Assembly (NCBI RefSeq): GCF_019599045.1
Contig: NZ_CP080623.1
Coordinates: 456,501 to 520,500, forward strand
Direction: 5' to 3'
From: Roseovarius sp. SCSIO 43702
GTDB taxonomy: Bacteria; Pseudomonadota; Alphaproteobacteria; Rhodobacterales; Rhodobacteraceae
Length of the DNA stretch: 64,000 bases
The notes under the pieces are model-generated. The model ran no database searches and was not told where the DNA came from. It saw only the letters and a list, made by a program, of their open reading frames with translations. The position numbers and the translations under genes were made by a program. Numbering within the stretch: position 1 is the stretch's first letter; every line of letters begins with the position of its first letter. This document shows, one piece after another, positions 8,015-18,806 of this stretch.

Positions 8015-8917
8015 TCATCCACCCATTTCGACGATTACGGCGCCGAGTGCAATGAGCACCATGAGCGCGATCCGGCGCGGCCCCACGGTTTCGCGCAGCG
8101 CGAGCCAGCCGATGAGCGCGGCGAAGACCACCGAGGTTTCGCGCAGCACCGCCGCCTCGCCCACCTTGTCGAGCCGCGTGGCGAGCATGATCGACCCGAA
8201 GGAGAAAAGCGCGACGATGGCGCCGATCAACCCCCGCGCGACAAGCGGGCGCAGGGCGGGCCCGTCCCGCATCCGGCGCCAGCGCCAGAGCGCGATCCAG
8301 GGCATCGTCATCCCCTCGAACATGAAGAACCACGCGAGGAAGGTGAACGGGTCGGCCGTGGCGCGGATCGCGTAGGCGTCATAGGTTGTGTAGAGCGCGA
8401 CCAGGAGCCCCGTCGCCACCGCGAGCGCGAGCGCCGCGGGCAGGGTCTCGCGGTCGACCACGAGGAAAATCAGGTTATAGGCGGCCAGCCCGAATATGCC
8501 CAGCAGCAGCACGCCGACGCCGGCCCACTGGGTCAGGGTGAAAACCTCGCCGAAGATCAGATAGGCGCCGATCACCGCGAAGAGCGGCCCGGTGCCGCGC
8601 ACGACGGGGTAGACCACGGTGTAGGCCCCGCGCGTGTAAGCCGACGCCTGCAAGAGCTTGTAGATCACGTGGATCACGACCGCGCCGGCAAAAAGGGGCC
8701 ACATATGCGGCTCGGGCCAGGGCACGACGAAGAGCGCGAGCGGTGCGGCCAGCACCACGAGCCAGGCGTCGATGGCGCCGCGGGCAAGCCACGGATCGAC
8801 GCGCCCCTTCTGAAGCGCGCCGAAGACCGCGTGCAGAAGCGCCGCCAGAAGCGCGAGCGCGAGCGCAAGGTGATGGCCGCCGGGCGTGCCCTCGAGGGCG
8901 ACAAGCCAATCGCTCAT
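8015..8917 (-). CDS. EamA/DMT-family membrane transporter
   Basis: A 300-residue inner-membrane protein with ten predicted helices in two EamA repeats (about residues 15-140 and 155-295), typical of the drug/metabolite transporter superfamily. The substrate cannot be told from sequence. It is directly upstream of yciB on the same strand and overlaps one of that gene's possible start codons by four bases, so the two are likely co-transcribed. Confidence 0.82.
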   Translation of the reverse strand: MSDWLVALEGTPGGHHLALALALLAALLHAVFGALQKGRVDPWLARGAIDAWLVVLAAPLALFVVPWPEPHMWPLFAGAVVIHVIYKLLQASAYTRGAYTVVYPVVRGTGPLFAVIGAYLIFGEVFTLTQWAGVGVLLLGIFGLAAYNLIFLVVDRETLPAALALAVATGLLVALYTTYDAYAIRATADPFTFLAWFFMFEGMTMPWIALWRWRRMRDGPALRPLVARGLIGAIVALFSFGSIMLATRLDKVGEAAVLRETSVVFAALIGWLALRETVGPRRIALMVLIALGAVIVEMGG

Positions 8918-9087
8918 GTCCCTGGTCCTTCCTGCCGGTTCGCGGGGCGCGGGGCCATGGCCCGCCGCGCGTCACGGGCTTGTCGGCCCGCGGGAGGAAA
9001 CTTTCAACAGTTTTGCGCGTTTCCGACCGGATAAGCCGCGCGGCAGGTCTCTTTCCGCGCGCCATGACACCAGGAAAGGGCCGGCCC

Positions 9088-9606
9088 ATGGTCGAGGTGA
9101 TCCTGCAGGAACTGAAAGGCACGTTCAGCGCGGTGCCGCCCACCGTGGCGGCCACGCGGCTGATCGCCGCGATCCTCCTTGCCGGGATCATCGGGTTCGA
9201 GCGCGAAAAGCGCGAGAAGCCGGCGGGCCTTCGGACGCATATGCTGGTCTCGATGGCTGCCTGCCTCTTCATCATCGTGAGCCAGCAACTGGCAAGCCTG
9301 CCCTTCGGCGCCGAGGATTCGCTGCGCGTCGATCCGCTGCGCCTTGTCGAAGCGGTGACGGCAGGGGTGGCCTTCCTCGCCGCCGGGATCATCTTCACCT
9401 CGGGCGGGAAGGTGCGGAACATCACCACGGGCGCGTCGCTGTGGCTCGCGGGCGCGATCGGGCTGTCCTGCGGGGCGGGTCAGATGCCGCTTGCCGCGAT
9501 GGCCACGCTGATCACGGTTCTCGTCCTGCTGGGATTGCGCGCGTTCGAGCGGTTGCTCGGCACGCATCACGAGATGCTGGAGGACGAGGAGGAAAGGAGG
9601 GGGTGA
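9088..9606 (+). CDS. MgtC/SapB family membrane protein
   Basis: A 172-residue protein of the MgtC/SapB family, small inner-membrane proteins linked to magnesium limitation and ATP-synthase control in pathogens; in free-living bacteria the role is unclear. The family signature is present: RLIAAILLAGIIGFEREKR near residue 24, RTHMLVS near residue 48, and AGVAFLAAGIIF near residue 91. It lacks the C-terminal ACT-like domain of Salmonella MgtC. I chose ATG 9088, with AAAGGG seven bases upstream; ATG 9064 is a possible longer start. It converges with ftsY only three bases away. Confidence 0.85.
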   Translation: MVEVILQELKGTFSAVPPTVAATRLIAAILLAGIIGFEREKREKPAGLRTHMLVSMAACLFIIVSQQLASLPFGAEDSLRVDPLRLVEAVTAGVAFLAAGIIFTSGGKVRNITTGASLWLAGAIGLSCGAGQMPLAAMATLITVLVLLGLRAFERLLGTHHEMLEDEEERRG

Positions 9607-9609
9607 GGA

Positions 9610-11070
9610 TCAGGCGCCCGTCAGCGCCTTGGCAAAATCCTGAGGATCGAAGGGGGCGAGGTCGTCGATCTGCTCGCCCACGCCGATCGCGTGGATCGGC
9701 AGGCCGAACTTGTCGGCCAGCGCCACCAGCACGCCGCCCCTTGCCGTTCCGTCGAGCTTGGTCATGACGAGACCCGACACGTCGGCGAGCTTGCGGAAGG
9801 TCTCGACCTGGCTCAGCGCGTTCTGGCCAGTCGTGGCATCGAGCACCAGGAGCGTGTTGTGCGGCGCGGTCTCGTCCTTCTTGCGGATGACGCGGACGAT
9901 CTTGGCCAGCTCTTCCATCAGGTCGGCGCGGTTTTGCAAACGACCGGCGGTGTCGATCATCAGCAAATCCGCGCCCTCGCGCTCGGCCCTGTCCATGGCG
10001 TCGAAGGCAAGGCTTGCCGGGTCCGAGCCTTCGGGCGCGGTCATCACCGGCACGCCTGCGCGATCGCCCCAGATCTGAAGCTGCTCGACCGCCGCCGCGC
10101 GGAACGTGTCGCCCGCGGCGATCACCACCGACTTGCCCGCCGCCTTGAACTGCGCGGCGAGCTTGCCGATGGTCGTCGTCTTGCCCGAGCCGTTCACGCC
10201 CACGACAAGCACGACCTGGGGCTTGCGCGAATAGAGCGGCATGGGGCGCGCCACCGGCTCCATGATGCGGGCGATCTCGGCGCTCAGAAGCTCCTTGATC
10301 TCGTCGGTCGAGAGGCGTTTGCCCATGCGTCCCTCGGCCATGTTGGCGGTCACGCGCAGGGCCGTGTCGACGCCCATGTCGGCGGTGATGAGCAACTCCT
10401 CGAGCTGTTCGAGCATGTCGTCGTCGAGCGCACGGCGCACGACCTTCGCCTTTTCCCCGCGCCCAAGAAGACGGCCGAAGAGGCCGGGTTTCGCCCCGGC
10501 CTCGGCCTCGGCCGTATCGTCGCCGCGCATCCTGGGCGGAATAGCGGGCTGCACCGGTGTCTCGGGCATGGCGGGCGAGGGTTGCGGCGGCGGAGCCTCG
10601 ACCGGCGCCTCGGCGGGCCGGGGGTCCGAGGGCGGCGTGATGCCCGGTCCCGGCTCGGGCGGCTGTGCCGGCGTCGGGTCGGGCGCGGGCACGCCGGTCG
10701 GTTCGGGATCGGGCGTGGGCGAGCGATCCGGCGCGGGCGTCGGCTCGGGCGCAGGGTCGGGCAGATCGGGCTCGGGGGTCTCCTCGGGCGTGGGTGCCGG
10801 ATCGGGCGTGTCGGGCTCGGGCACCGGCGTCGGCTCGGGGGTCGGGTCGGGCGTGTCGGGCTCCGGCACCGGGGTGGGCTCGGGCGTGGGGGTCACGTCC
10901 GGCTTGGGGTCGGGGGCGGGGTCCGGCGCGGGCGGTGTGTCGGGGTCGGGTGCCTGGGCAAGGTCGACCTCCTCCTCGGTGCCGCCATCCTCGACGATGG
11001 CGTCGAGCCCCTCCTCGAGCTTGGAGGAGGATTTGAAGAGCCGGTCCTTCAGTTTCTTGAAAAAGGCCAT
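9610..11070 (-). CDS. ftsY: Signal recognition particle receptor FtsY
   Basis: FtsY is the membrane-associated GTPase that docks SRP-ribosome complexes at the Sec translocon. In this 486-residue protein the NG domain fills about residues 190-486, with G1 GVNGSGKTTTIGK near residue 293, DTAGR near residue 375 and TKLDGTARGG near residue 440. Residues 1-35 are a basic helix (KKLKDRLFKSS) followed by an acidic patch. Residues 40-165 are an unusually long Pro/Glu/Asp/Thr region with the repeated unit PEPTPVPEPDTPDP, which replaces the usual acidic A domain. Confidence 0.94.
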   Translation of the reverse strand: MAFFKKLKDRLFKSSSKLEEGLDAIVEDGGTEEEVDLAQAPDPDTPPAPDPAPDPKPDVTPTPEPTPVPEPDTPDPTPEPTPVPEPDTPDPAPTPEETPEPDLPDPAPEPTPAPDRSPTPDPEPTGVPAPDPTPAQPPEPGPGITPPSDPRPAEAPVEAPPPQPSPAMPETPVQPAIPPRMRGDDTAEAEAGAKPGLFGRLLGRGEKAKVVRRALDDDMLEQLEELLITADMGVDTALRVTANMAEGRMGKRLSTDEIKELLSAEIARIMEPVARPMPLYSRKPQVVLVVGVNGSGKTTTIGKLAAQFKAAGKSVVIAAGDTFRAAAVEQLQIWGDRAGVPVMTAPEGSDPASLAFDAMDRAEREGADLLMIDTAGRLQNRADLMEELAKIVRVIRKKDETAPHNTLLVLDATTGQNALSQVETFRKLADVSGLVMTKLDGTARGGVLVALADKFGLPIHAIGVGEQIDDLAPFDPQDFAKALTGA

Positions 11071-11133
11071 GTGCTGCGTCCTTCCTTTCCTCTCAATCCA
11101 AGTAGTCCGGTTGCGGGGGATTTGAAAGGGCGC

Positions 11134-11805
11134 TCACTTGGTCGGAATGCCCGCGAAGGCGAGGAAGAGACCGAACTGCGCCAGCCAGTAGGTCGTCCAG
11201 ACCACGTAGGGTGTGACGCGGCGCAGGCGCGATCCCTCGCGCAGCACGAATATCTCGAAGGCAAGCACCGTGTCGGAGAGGATGAACATCGCCGCGGCGG
11301 GATGCGCGTAATGCACCGGGTAGAGCCCGGGCAGCGTCAGGACCGAAGCGCCCATCAGGACGATGATGGCGATGTAGGCCAGAACCGGCCCGCGCAGATC
11401 GCCCGCATGGCGCCACATGAGCGCCGCCATGCCGAGGCCGAAAAGAACGAGCGGCACGATGAGGATCATGCCGGAGCCCAGCGCGCGGTCGATGTCGGAC
11501 ATGCGGTGGGTCAGGAACAGCGCAACATAGGCCACGTGCCCCAGCGCGAAGGCCCCGACACCGGCGAGGAACGCGCCTTGGCCCCGCCGCGACAGAAGCC
11601 AGTCGCCCACCGCGCAGAGCGTGAGCGCCACCACCAGCAGCCACGGCTCATCCGGGGCCAGCAGCGCGCCCAGCGCCAGCACGAGGATCGCGCCGGTCTT
11701 GACCGCGCTGCGGACAAGACTGACGGGCGCGGTGCAGTAGCGCAGGAGATAGGCGAGAGCCAGCGCGCCCGACAAGAGCGCGCAGGCGTGGGACGTGGCG
11801 GTCAT
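11134..11805 (-). CDS. YhhN family protein (lysoplasmalogenase-like)
   Basis: A 223-residue integral membrane protein with seven to eight helices and the YhhN/TMEM86 pattern, including LCAVGDWLLSRRG near residue 65, FALGHVAYVALF near residue 88 and ILSDTVLAFEIF near residue 175. Characterised relatives hydrolyse the vinyl-ether bond of lysoplasmalogens; activity here is inferred. Its ATG overlaps the stop of the formate dehydrogenase beta-subunit gene by four bases, so it is read from the same messenger although no functional link is known. Confidence 0.8.
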   Translation of the reverse strand: MTATSHACALLSGALALAYLLRYCTAPVSLVRSAVKTGAILVLALGALLAPDEPWLLVVALTLCAVGDWLLSRRGQGAFLAGVGAFALGHVAYVALFLTHRMSDIDRALGSGMILIVPLVLFGLGMAALMWRHAGDLRGPVLAYIAIIVLMGASVLTLPGLYPVHYAHPAAAMFILSDTVLAFEIFVLREGSRLRRVTPYVVWTTYWLAQFGLFLAFAGIPTK

Positions 11806-13487
11806 ACCTCGTCGGGGAAGTGCTTCATGGTCAGGCGGATCGGGTTCGGCGCGGCCTGCCCCAGCCCGCAGATCGACGCGTCGGCCATGGCGGTGCACAG
11901 CTCCTCGAGCAGCGGGCGATCCCAGCGGTCGGCCTGCATGAGCTTCACGGCCTTCTCGCAGCCCACACGGCAGGGCGTGCATTGGCCGCAGCTTTCATCC
12001 TCGAAGAAGCGCAGCATGTTGAGCGCCGCATCGCGGGCCGAATCCTTGTCCGAGAGGACGACGATGGCCGCCGAGCCGATGAAGGTGCCATGTTCCTGCA
12101 ACACGTCGAAATCCATCGGGATGTCGGCCATGGAAGCCGGCAGAAGCCCTGCCGAGGGGCCGCCCGGCTGATACGCCTTGAACGTGTGGCCGTCGAGCAT
12201 GCCGCCCGCCGCCTCTATGATGTCCTCCATCGTCGAGCCCGCCGGCAGAAGATAAACGCCGGGGTTCTTCACACGTCCCGAGACCGAGAACGAGCGTAGG
12301 CCCTTGCGGCCGTTCTTCTCGACGCCCGACAGGATCTCCCCGCCTTCGCGCAGGACGCGGGCGACCCAGTGGAGCGTCTCGACGTTGTTGACCAGCGTGG
12401 GGCGATCGAAGATGCCCACCTGCGCAACGAAGGGCGGGCGGTGGCGCGGCAGCCCGCGTTTGCCTTCGATCGATTCGATCATCGCCGATTCCTCGCCGCA
12501 GATATAGGCGCCCGCGCCGCGCCGCAGCTCGATATAGCCGGGATGGACGATGCCCGCCCATTCCAGCGCCATGATCTCGTCGGCGAGGATCCGGAGAACC
12601 GCCGGATATTCGTCGCGCATGTAGATGAAGCAGCGCTCGGCCTCGACGGCCCAGGCGGCGATCAGCATCCCCTCGAGGAAGAGATGCGGCGTGCGCTCGA
12701 GGTAGTAGCGGTCCTTGAAGGTGCCCGGCTCGCCCTCGTCGCCGTTGACGGCAAGGTAGCGCGGCCCCTTCTCGGCGCGCACGAAGCCCCATTTCTTGCC
12801 GGAGGGGAAACCCGCTCCGCCAAGGCCGCGCAGGCCCGAATCGAGAAGCGTCTGCTGGATCGTCTCGAAATCGCCGCTCTCGCGGATCTTCTCGAGCGTC
12901 TCGTAACCGCCTGCCTCGCGATAGGCGGCGAGACCCTCGTAGTCGGGGATGTGGGGATGCGTATGGCCCTCGGCTATGGCTTTCTCGACCTTTTCGGGCG
13001 TGGCGTGGTCGATATGGGCGTGGCCCAGTTCGAGCACCGGCGCGGTGTCGCAGCGGCCCATGCAGGGCGCGCGCAGCACGCGGACCTCCGACGGGTCGAG
13101 CCCGTCCTCGAGCGCCAATTTCAACTGCTGCGCGCCCGCCAGTTCGCAGGCCAGCGAATCGCAGACCCGGATGGTGAGCGCGGGCGGCGGCGTCTCGCCT
13201 TCCTTCACCACGTCGAAATGCGCGTAGAAGGTCGCGACCTCGTAGACCTCGGCCTGGCTGATGCGCATTTCCTCGGCCAGCGCGCGCAGATGCGCCGCCG
13301 AGAGGTGCCCGAAGCGGTCCTGGATGAGATGCAGATACTCGATGAGCAGGTCGCGGCGGCGCGGTTCGTCGCCCAGCAGCGCCTTCACCTCGGTCCAGGC
13401 CTGGTCGTCGAGCTGCCGGCCCTTCGGCGTGATGCGGCCCTTGCCCTTGCCCGTTTTCCAAACACCCTTGCGTTCGTCCAGTGCCAT
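11802..13487 (-). CDS. NAD-dependent formate dehydrogenase beta subunit (fused NuoE-NuoF type)
   Basis: A 561-residue flavoprotein subunit that passes electrons from a formate dehydrogenase to NAD+. Residues 1-150 are a NuoE-like [2Fe-2S] domain with Cys in CDSLAC and CMGRC. The rest is NuoF-like: GLRGLGGAGFPSGKKW and NGDEGEPGTFKDR for FMN and NADH binding, GAGAYICGEE, and the [4Fe-4S] motif ESCGQCTPCRVGC with a later Cys. This fusion matches the Methylorubrum FDH1 beta subunit (known family fact). The likely catalytic partner is the alpha subunit at 52994-55756. Complex I NuoF is ruled out by the fusion and the lack of other nuo genes. The start has AGGAG eight bases upstream. Confidence 0.85.
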   Translation of the reverse strand: MALDERKGVWKTGKGKGRITPKGRQLDDQAWTEVKALLGDEPRRRDLLIEYLHLIQDRFGHLSAAHLRALAEEMRISQAEVYEVATFYAHFDVVKEGETPPPALTIRVCDSLACELAGAQQLKLALEDGLDPSEVRVLRAPCMGRCDTAPVLELGHAHIDHATPEKVEKAIAEGHTHPHIPDYEGLAAYREAGGYETLEKIRESGDFETIQQTLLDSGLRGLGGAGFPSGKKWGFVRAEKGPRYLAVNGDEGEPGTFKDRYYLERTPHLFLEGMLIAAWAVEAERCFIYMRDEYPAVLRILADEIMALEWAGIVHPGYIELRRGAGAYICGEESAMIESIEGKRGLPRHRPPFVAQVGIFDRPTLVNNVETLHWVARVLREGGEILSGVEKNGRKGLRSFSVSGRVKNPGVYLLPAGSTMEDIIEAAGGMLDGHTFKAYQPGGPSAGLLPASMADIPMDFDVLQEHGTFIGSAAIVVLSDKDSARDAALNMLRFFEDESCGQCTPCRVGCEKAVKLMQADRWDRPLLEELCTAMADASICGLGQAAPNPIRLTMKHFPDEV

Positions 13488-13682
13488 GTCGCACTCCTGT
13501 CTCTCTGGTCGGCACCAGACATAACCGGGACAACCGCCGCAAGGCGAGGCCAAAAACGACGTATCGGCACCCGGATTCGTTGGGCTTCGCCGCGATTCCT
13601 TCATATGTTGCCGATAGACGGCATGATGTTCCGCGCGCGGCGGCCGGCACCCGCGCCATCCGATCGAGAGGTTCGAGACCAG

Positions 13683-14759
13683 ATGATCCTTTTCGCGCTC
13701 GCGTCGATCACACCGCTCGCACTGGTCCTCGGGGCCGCGACCTGGGGCGGGGCGCTGGCATGGCTGGCGGTGGGATACATGACCGTGCTCGTCTTCGGGA
13801 TGGACCGCCTGATCGCGCGCGAGGCGGTGAATGCACCCGAGGGGGCGGAGTTTCCGGCGGCGGGCGTGCTCCTGTGGGTGCTGGGCGTTGGTCATTTCGG
13901 GGTGTTGGGCGCGGCGCTCTGGGCCGTGGCGGGGCCGGGCACGCTGGACGGCGGAGAGCGGTTCCTGGTGGCGCTGGCGGCGGGGCTGGTCTTCGGACAG
14001 ATCTCCCACCCGGCCGCGCATGAGTTGATCCACCGCCCCGGACGCGGCGCACGGCTCCTGGGGCGGCTTGTCTACGCGAGCCTCCTGGTCGGCCACCACG
14101 CCAGCGCGCATCTGCGGGTGCATCACGTCCATGTCGGCACCGCGCGCGACCCCAACAGCCCGCCGCGCGGGCGCGGCTTCTACCGCTACGCGCTGAACGC
14201 CGGCGTGGGGTCGTTCCGCGCCGGGTTTCGCGAGGAAAGCGCGATGCTGGCCCGCGCGGGTCGGGCATGGTGGCGGCATCCCTACGTGCTCTACCTCGGG
14301 GTTGGGCTTGGCCTGACCGTGGCGGTGGCGCTGTGGCTGGGCTGGCGCGGCGTGGCGGTGTTCGTGGGTCTGAGTGCCTATGCCCAGATGCAGATCCTCT
14401 TGTCGGATTACGTGCAGCACTACGGGCTGCGCCGCCGGATACGCGGCGACGGCCGGCCCGAGCCGGTGGACCTGCGGCATTCGTGGAACGCGCCGCATTG
14501 GTACTCTTCCGCGCTGATGGTCAACGCGCCGCGTCATTCGGATCATCACGTGACACCGGGCCGCCCCTTTCCGGCGCTGCAACTGCGCGCGGACATGCCG
14601 ATGCTGCCCCTGCCGGTTCCGGTGATGGCGTCGATCGCCCTGATCCCGCCACTCTGGCGGCGCGTGATGGACCCGCGCGTGGTCGAGTGGGAGACCGCCG
14701 AGAACCGGGCGCATCGCGATGGTGATGGTGGTCAAGCCGCGGCGGACATGGCAGGGTAG
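13683..14759 (+). CDS. alkB: Alkane 1-monooxygenase-type diiron hydroxylase (AlkB)
   Basis: A 358-residue membrane hydroxylase of the AlkB/fatty acid desaturase superfamily, which oxidises the terminal carbon of alkanes with a diiron centre. The His boxes are HELIH, HLRVHHVH and PRHSDHH, plus the AlkB hallmark VQHYGL. Four to six membrane helices surround them. I chose ATG 13683, which has GAGAGG 11 bases upstream; ATG 13605, 13623 and 13626 are in-frame alternatives. No rubredoxin gene is adjacent, so electron donors must be encoded elsewhere. It is divergent from the formate dehydrogenase beta-subunit gene. Confidence 0.86.
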   Translation: MILFALASITPLALVLGAATWGGALAWLAVGYMTVLVFGMDRLIAREAVNAPEGAEFPAAGVLLWVLGVGHFGVLGAALWAVAGPGTLDGGERFLVALAAGLVFGQISHPAAHELIHRPGRGARLLGRLVYASLLVGHHASAHLRVHHVHVGTARDPNSPPRGRGFYRYALNAGVGSFRAGFREESAMLARAGRAWWRHPYVLYLGVGLGLTVAVALWLGWRGVAVFVGLSAYAQMQILLSDYVQHYGLRRRIRGDGRPEPVDLRHSWNAPHWYSSALMVNAPRHSDHHVTPGRPFPALQLRADMPMLPLPVPVMASIALIPPLWRRVMDPRVVEWETAENRAHRDGDGGQAAADMAG

Positions 14760-14763
14760 GGCC

Positions 14764-15174
14764 ATGACGATCCCGCGCGCCACTCTCCCCGCCCTCCTGT
14801 GCCTGCTTTGCGGCGCCATGCCCGCCGCCGCCGGACCCTACATGAGCGCCGAGGAATTCGACGCCTACACGCGCGGCAAGACCTTCTATTACGGCAGCAA
14901 CGGCGCGCCCTACGGGGCGGAGGAATATCTCGACAACCGCCGTGTGCGGTGGTCCTTTCTCGACGGGGAATGCCAGGAGGGGGAGTGGTACCAGGAAGGC
15001 GAGATGATCTGTTTCACCTACGAAACCCATCCCGACCCGCAATGCTGGAGCTTCGAGCGCGGGTCGCGCGGCCTGATCGCGCGGTTCGAGAATGATCCCG
15101 CGCTGACCGAGCTTTACGAGGTCGAGCAAAGCGACGAACCGCTTTACTGCAAGGGGCCGGACGTGGGCGTCTGA
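14764..15174 (+). CDS. Small secreted protein of unknown function
   Basis: A 136-residue protein that I do not recognise. Residues 1-23 look like a Sec signal peptide ending in AAA. The mature part is acidic, rich in Tyr and Trp, and has four Cys that could form disulfides (in GECQEG, EMICFTY, PQCWSF and YCKGP). It starts four bases after the alkB stop with AGGG upstream, so it is probably co-transcribed with alkB. A periplasmic place is inferred. Confidence 0.72.
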   Translation: MTIPRATLPALLCLLCGAMPAAAGPYMSAEEFDAYTRGKTFYYGSNGAPYGAEEYLDNRRVRWSFLDGECQEGEWYQEGEMICFTYETHPDPQCWSFERGSRGLIARFENDPALTELYEVEQSDEPLYCKGPDVGV

Positions 15175-15183
15175 CGGTGCGCC

Positions 15184-15200
15184 GCCGCGCGCCGCGCGGC
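15184..15200. terminator. GC palindrome between convergent genes
   Basis: GCCGCGCG and CGCGCGGC flank a single central base, between the secreted-protein gene and the convergent FadH-type gene. No T-tract follows on either strand; a terminator role is only suggested by its position. Confidence 0.25.
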
Positions 15201-15261
15201 AATGGGCTGACGGCGCTATTCGAGTATTTCTGCCAAGAAGAAGCGCCGGTCGCGATCCATC

Positions 15262-17358
<2,097 letters not shown>

Positions 17359-17367
17359 TTAGCGCGC

Positions 17368-18021
17368 TCAGATCCGCAGGAAAGGCTGGGCGAGCCGGGG
17401 CAGGAGGCTGTTGAAGCGCAAGGGCGCGTCGGTGGCGGCAAGGCAGATGCAATCGGCCTCGATCCCGGCCACGGGCGTGTGATTGAGATCCTCGTCGGCG
17501 ATCTCGACATCGCCCGCGGCGAAATGGTCCTCGTCATCCGAGAAGGAGCCCCTGAGCACGAGGGTCAGTTCCGTGCCACGATGGCCGTGATCCGGCACCG
17601 CCGCGCCCGCCGGAATGAACAGCAGCCGCGCGGTGGCCGAGCGGGAGGTGGGCAGGATCGCCTGTTTCACCCCCATCCCCACGGGGCGCCAGCGCACATC
17701 TTCCAGATCGCCGCCCACGTAGTCGCGAAGCGGGGCCGGAAGGTCGCCGCGCGAGGGGCGCGTCGGGGCCGGCGCGGCGCGCTCACCATCCGATCTGATC
17801 CGTGCCAGCGTGTCGGCAAGGCTCTTCTCCGACACTTCCCCCGGCTCGACCCGGTCGAGCAGCGCGCCGCCCACCGCGTCGAACGCGCCGAGCCGCGCGC
17901 GGCACTCGTCGCACATGGACACATGCGTCGCGACCACGAGCGAGAAGGCCTCGGGCAGCGTGCCGGCGGAATAGGCCATCAGCAGCGCGTCGGTAAGGTG
18001 GTGCTTGATCGTTTGGGTCAT
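17368..18021 (-). CDS. chrR: ChrR-type zinc cupin anti-sigma factor
   Basis: ChrR holds the ECF sigma factor RpoE inactive and releases it in response to singlet oxygen. The 217-residue protein has the N-terminal zinc anti-sigma motif HVSMCDEC (His-x3-Cys-x2-Cys) near residues 33-40 and a C-terminal cupin domain with PDHGHRGTELTLVLRG near residue 143. The gene starts 10 bases after rpoE, as in Rhodobacter sphaeroides. It should be made in step with RpoE and bind it one to one. Confidence 0.9.
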   Translation of the reverse strand: MTQTIKHHLTDALLMAYSAGTLPEAFSLVVATHVSMCDECRARLGAFDAVGGALLDRVEPGEVSEKSLADTLARIRSDGERAAPAPTRPSRGDLPAPLRDYVGGDLEDVRWRPVGMGVKQAILPTSRSATARLLFIPAGAAVPDHGHRGTELTLVLRGSFSDDEDHFAAGDVEIADEDLNHTPVAGIEADCICLAATDAPLRFNSLLPRLAQPFLRI

Positions 18022-18031
18022 GGGTTTCTCG

Positions 18032-18601
18032 TCAATTCATGGCGTGGCGCAGGCGGTCGAGCGCGAGACGGATCCGCGACTTGATCGTGCCGAGCGGCAG
18101 GCCGGTCCTGTCGGCGATCTCGCTGTGCGACATGTCGCCGAAATAGGCCGCCTCGATCAGCGTGCGCTGCTTCGCGGGCAGCTCCGCGATGGCCTCGCTC
18201 AACGCGGCGCTTTCCTGTTGCAGGGCCACGGCGTCGGCCTGGTCGGTCTGCTCGGCCGGCCCCCAGTCAAGCTCTTCGGGTTCGGGGCGGCGGTCCTTGC
18301 GCGCGATGTCGATGCGGCGATTGCGGGCGATGGTGAAGATCCAGGTCGCCACGCTCGCACGGCGCGGATCGAACTGGTGCGCCTTGTGCCAGAGCGTCGC
18401 CATCACGTCCTGCGCACATTCCTCGGCCGTGGCCGCATCCGTTCCCTGCCGCATGAGAAACGCCTTCACGCGGGGGGCGAAATGCCCGAAAAGCGCGGCA
18501 AATGCCTCGGTGTCGTCATTGTCCCGGACGCGCTGCATGCAGACCACCCAGTGATCGTTTTCAACCTTGCGATCTGCCACCGCCGGACCCGTCTCCGCCA
18601 T
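18032..18601 (-). CDS. rpoE: ECF sigma factor RpoE (singlet-oxygen response)
   Basis: A 189-residue group IV sigma factor closely matching R. sphaeroides RpoE. Region 2 includes FAALFGHFAPRVKAFLM and ECAQDVMATLWHKAH. Region 2.4 includes ASVATWIFTIARNRRID. Region 4 includes GLPLGTIKSRIRLALDRLR. ATG 18601 aligns with the family start. Longer starts at 18718 or so would lie within or before the putative sigma-E promoter at 18688-18717 and are unlikely. The gene sits in front of chrR and is divergent from the five-gene operon it probably controls. Confidence 0.92.
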   Translation of the reverse strand: MAETGPAVADRKVENDHWVVCMQRVRDNDDTEAFAALFGHFAPRVKAFLMRQGTDAATAEECAQDVMATLWHKAHQFDPRRASVATWIFTIARNRRIDIARKDRRPEPEELDWGPAEQTDQADAVALQQESAALSEAIAELPAKQRTLIEAAYFGDMSHSEIADRTGLPLGTIKSRIRLALDRLRHAMN

Positions 18602-18687
18602 GTACCCGAAAAAGACCCGCGGCATCCGGCGGGCTGCGTCTGGTCGGGACGATGCCAAGACAGGGTTTGCAGTGTCAATCACATCTG

Positions 18688-18717
18688 TCTCTACGGCCCC
18701 CGGCGCGGATCGGATCA
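18688..18717 (-). promoter_or_regulatory. Putative sigma-E promoter of rpoE-chrR
   Basis: On the minus strand TGATCC (18717-18712) is followed after exactly 18 bases by TAGAGA (18693-18688). R. sphaeroides sigma-E promoters have TGATCC, about 18 bases, then a TAAGA-like element, so this fits autoregulation with a leader of about 80 bases before the rpoE ATG. Confidence 0.55.
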
Positions 18718-18739
18718 TCCCGGTTCGGAAATTTAATTT

Positions 18740-18769
18740 TCATCCGGTCCGCCGGCGCGGGCGTATTTC
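18740..18769 (+). promoter_or_regulatory. Possible sigma-E promoter of the divergent five-gene operon
   Basis: TCATCC (18740-18745), an 18-base gap and TATTTC (18764-18769) stand about 37 bases before the ATG at 18807. One -35 base differs from the TGATCC consensus, so this is a weaker match than the rpoE promoter. Confidence 0.3.
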
Positions 18770-18806
18770 AGGCCAGATCGACGGAACAGGACTGGATCAG
18801 CGGCAT

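Noticed and set aside
10620..10960. Repeated GGGTCGG/GGCTCGGG-like tracts, at first sight a CRISPR or minisatellite
   Set aside because: They are the coding repeats of the Pro/Glu/Asp arm of FtsY; spacing is not that of a CRISPR and the frame is open throughout.
9691..12171. An 826-codon plus-strand open frame opposite ftsY, the YhhN gene and fdh beta
   Set aside because: Composition follows the codon bias of the genes on the other strand, it crosses three real genes and carries no motif.
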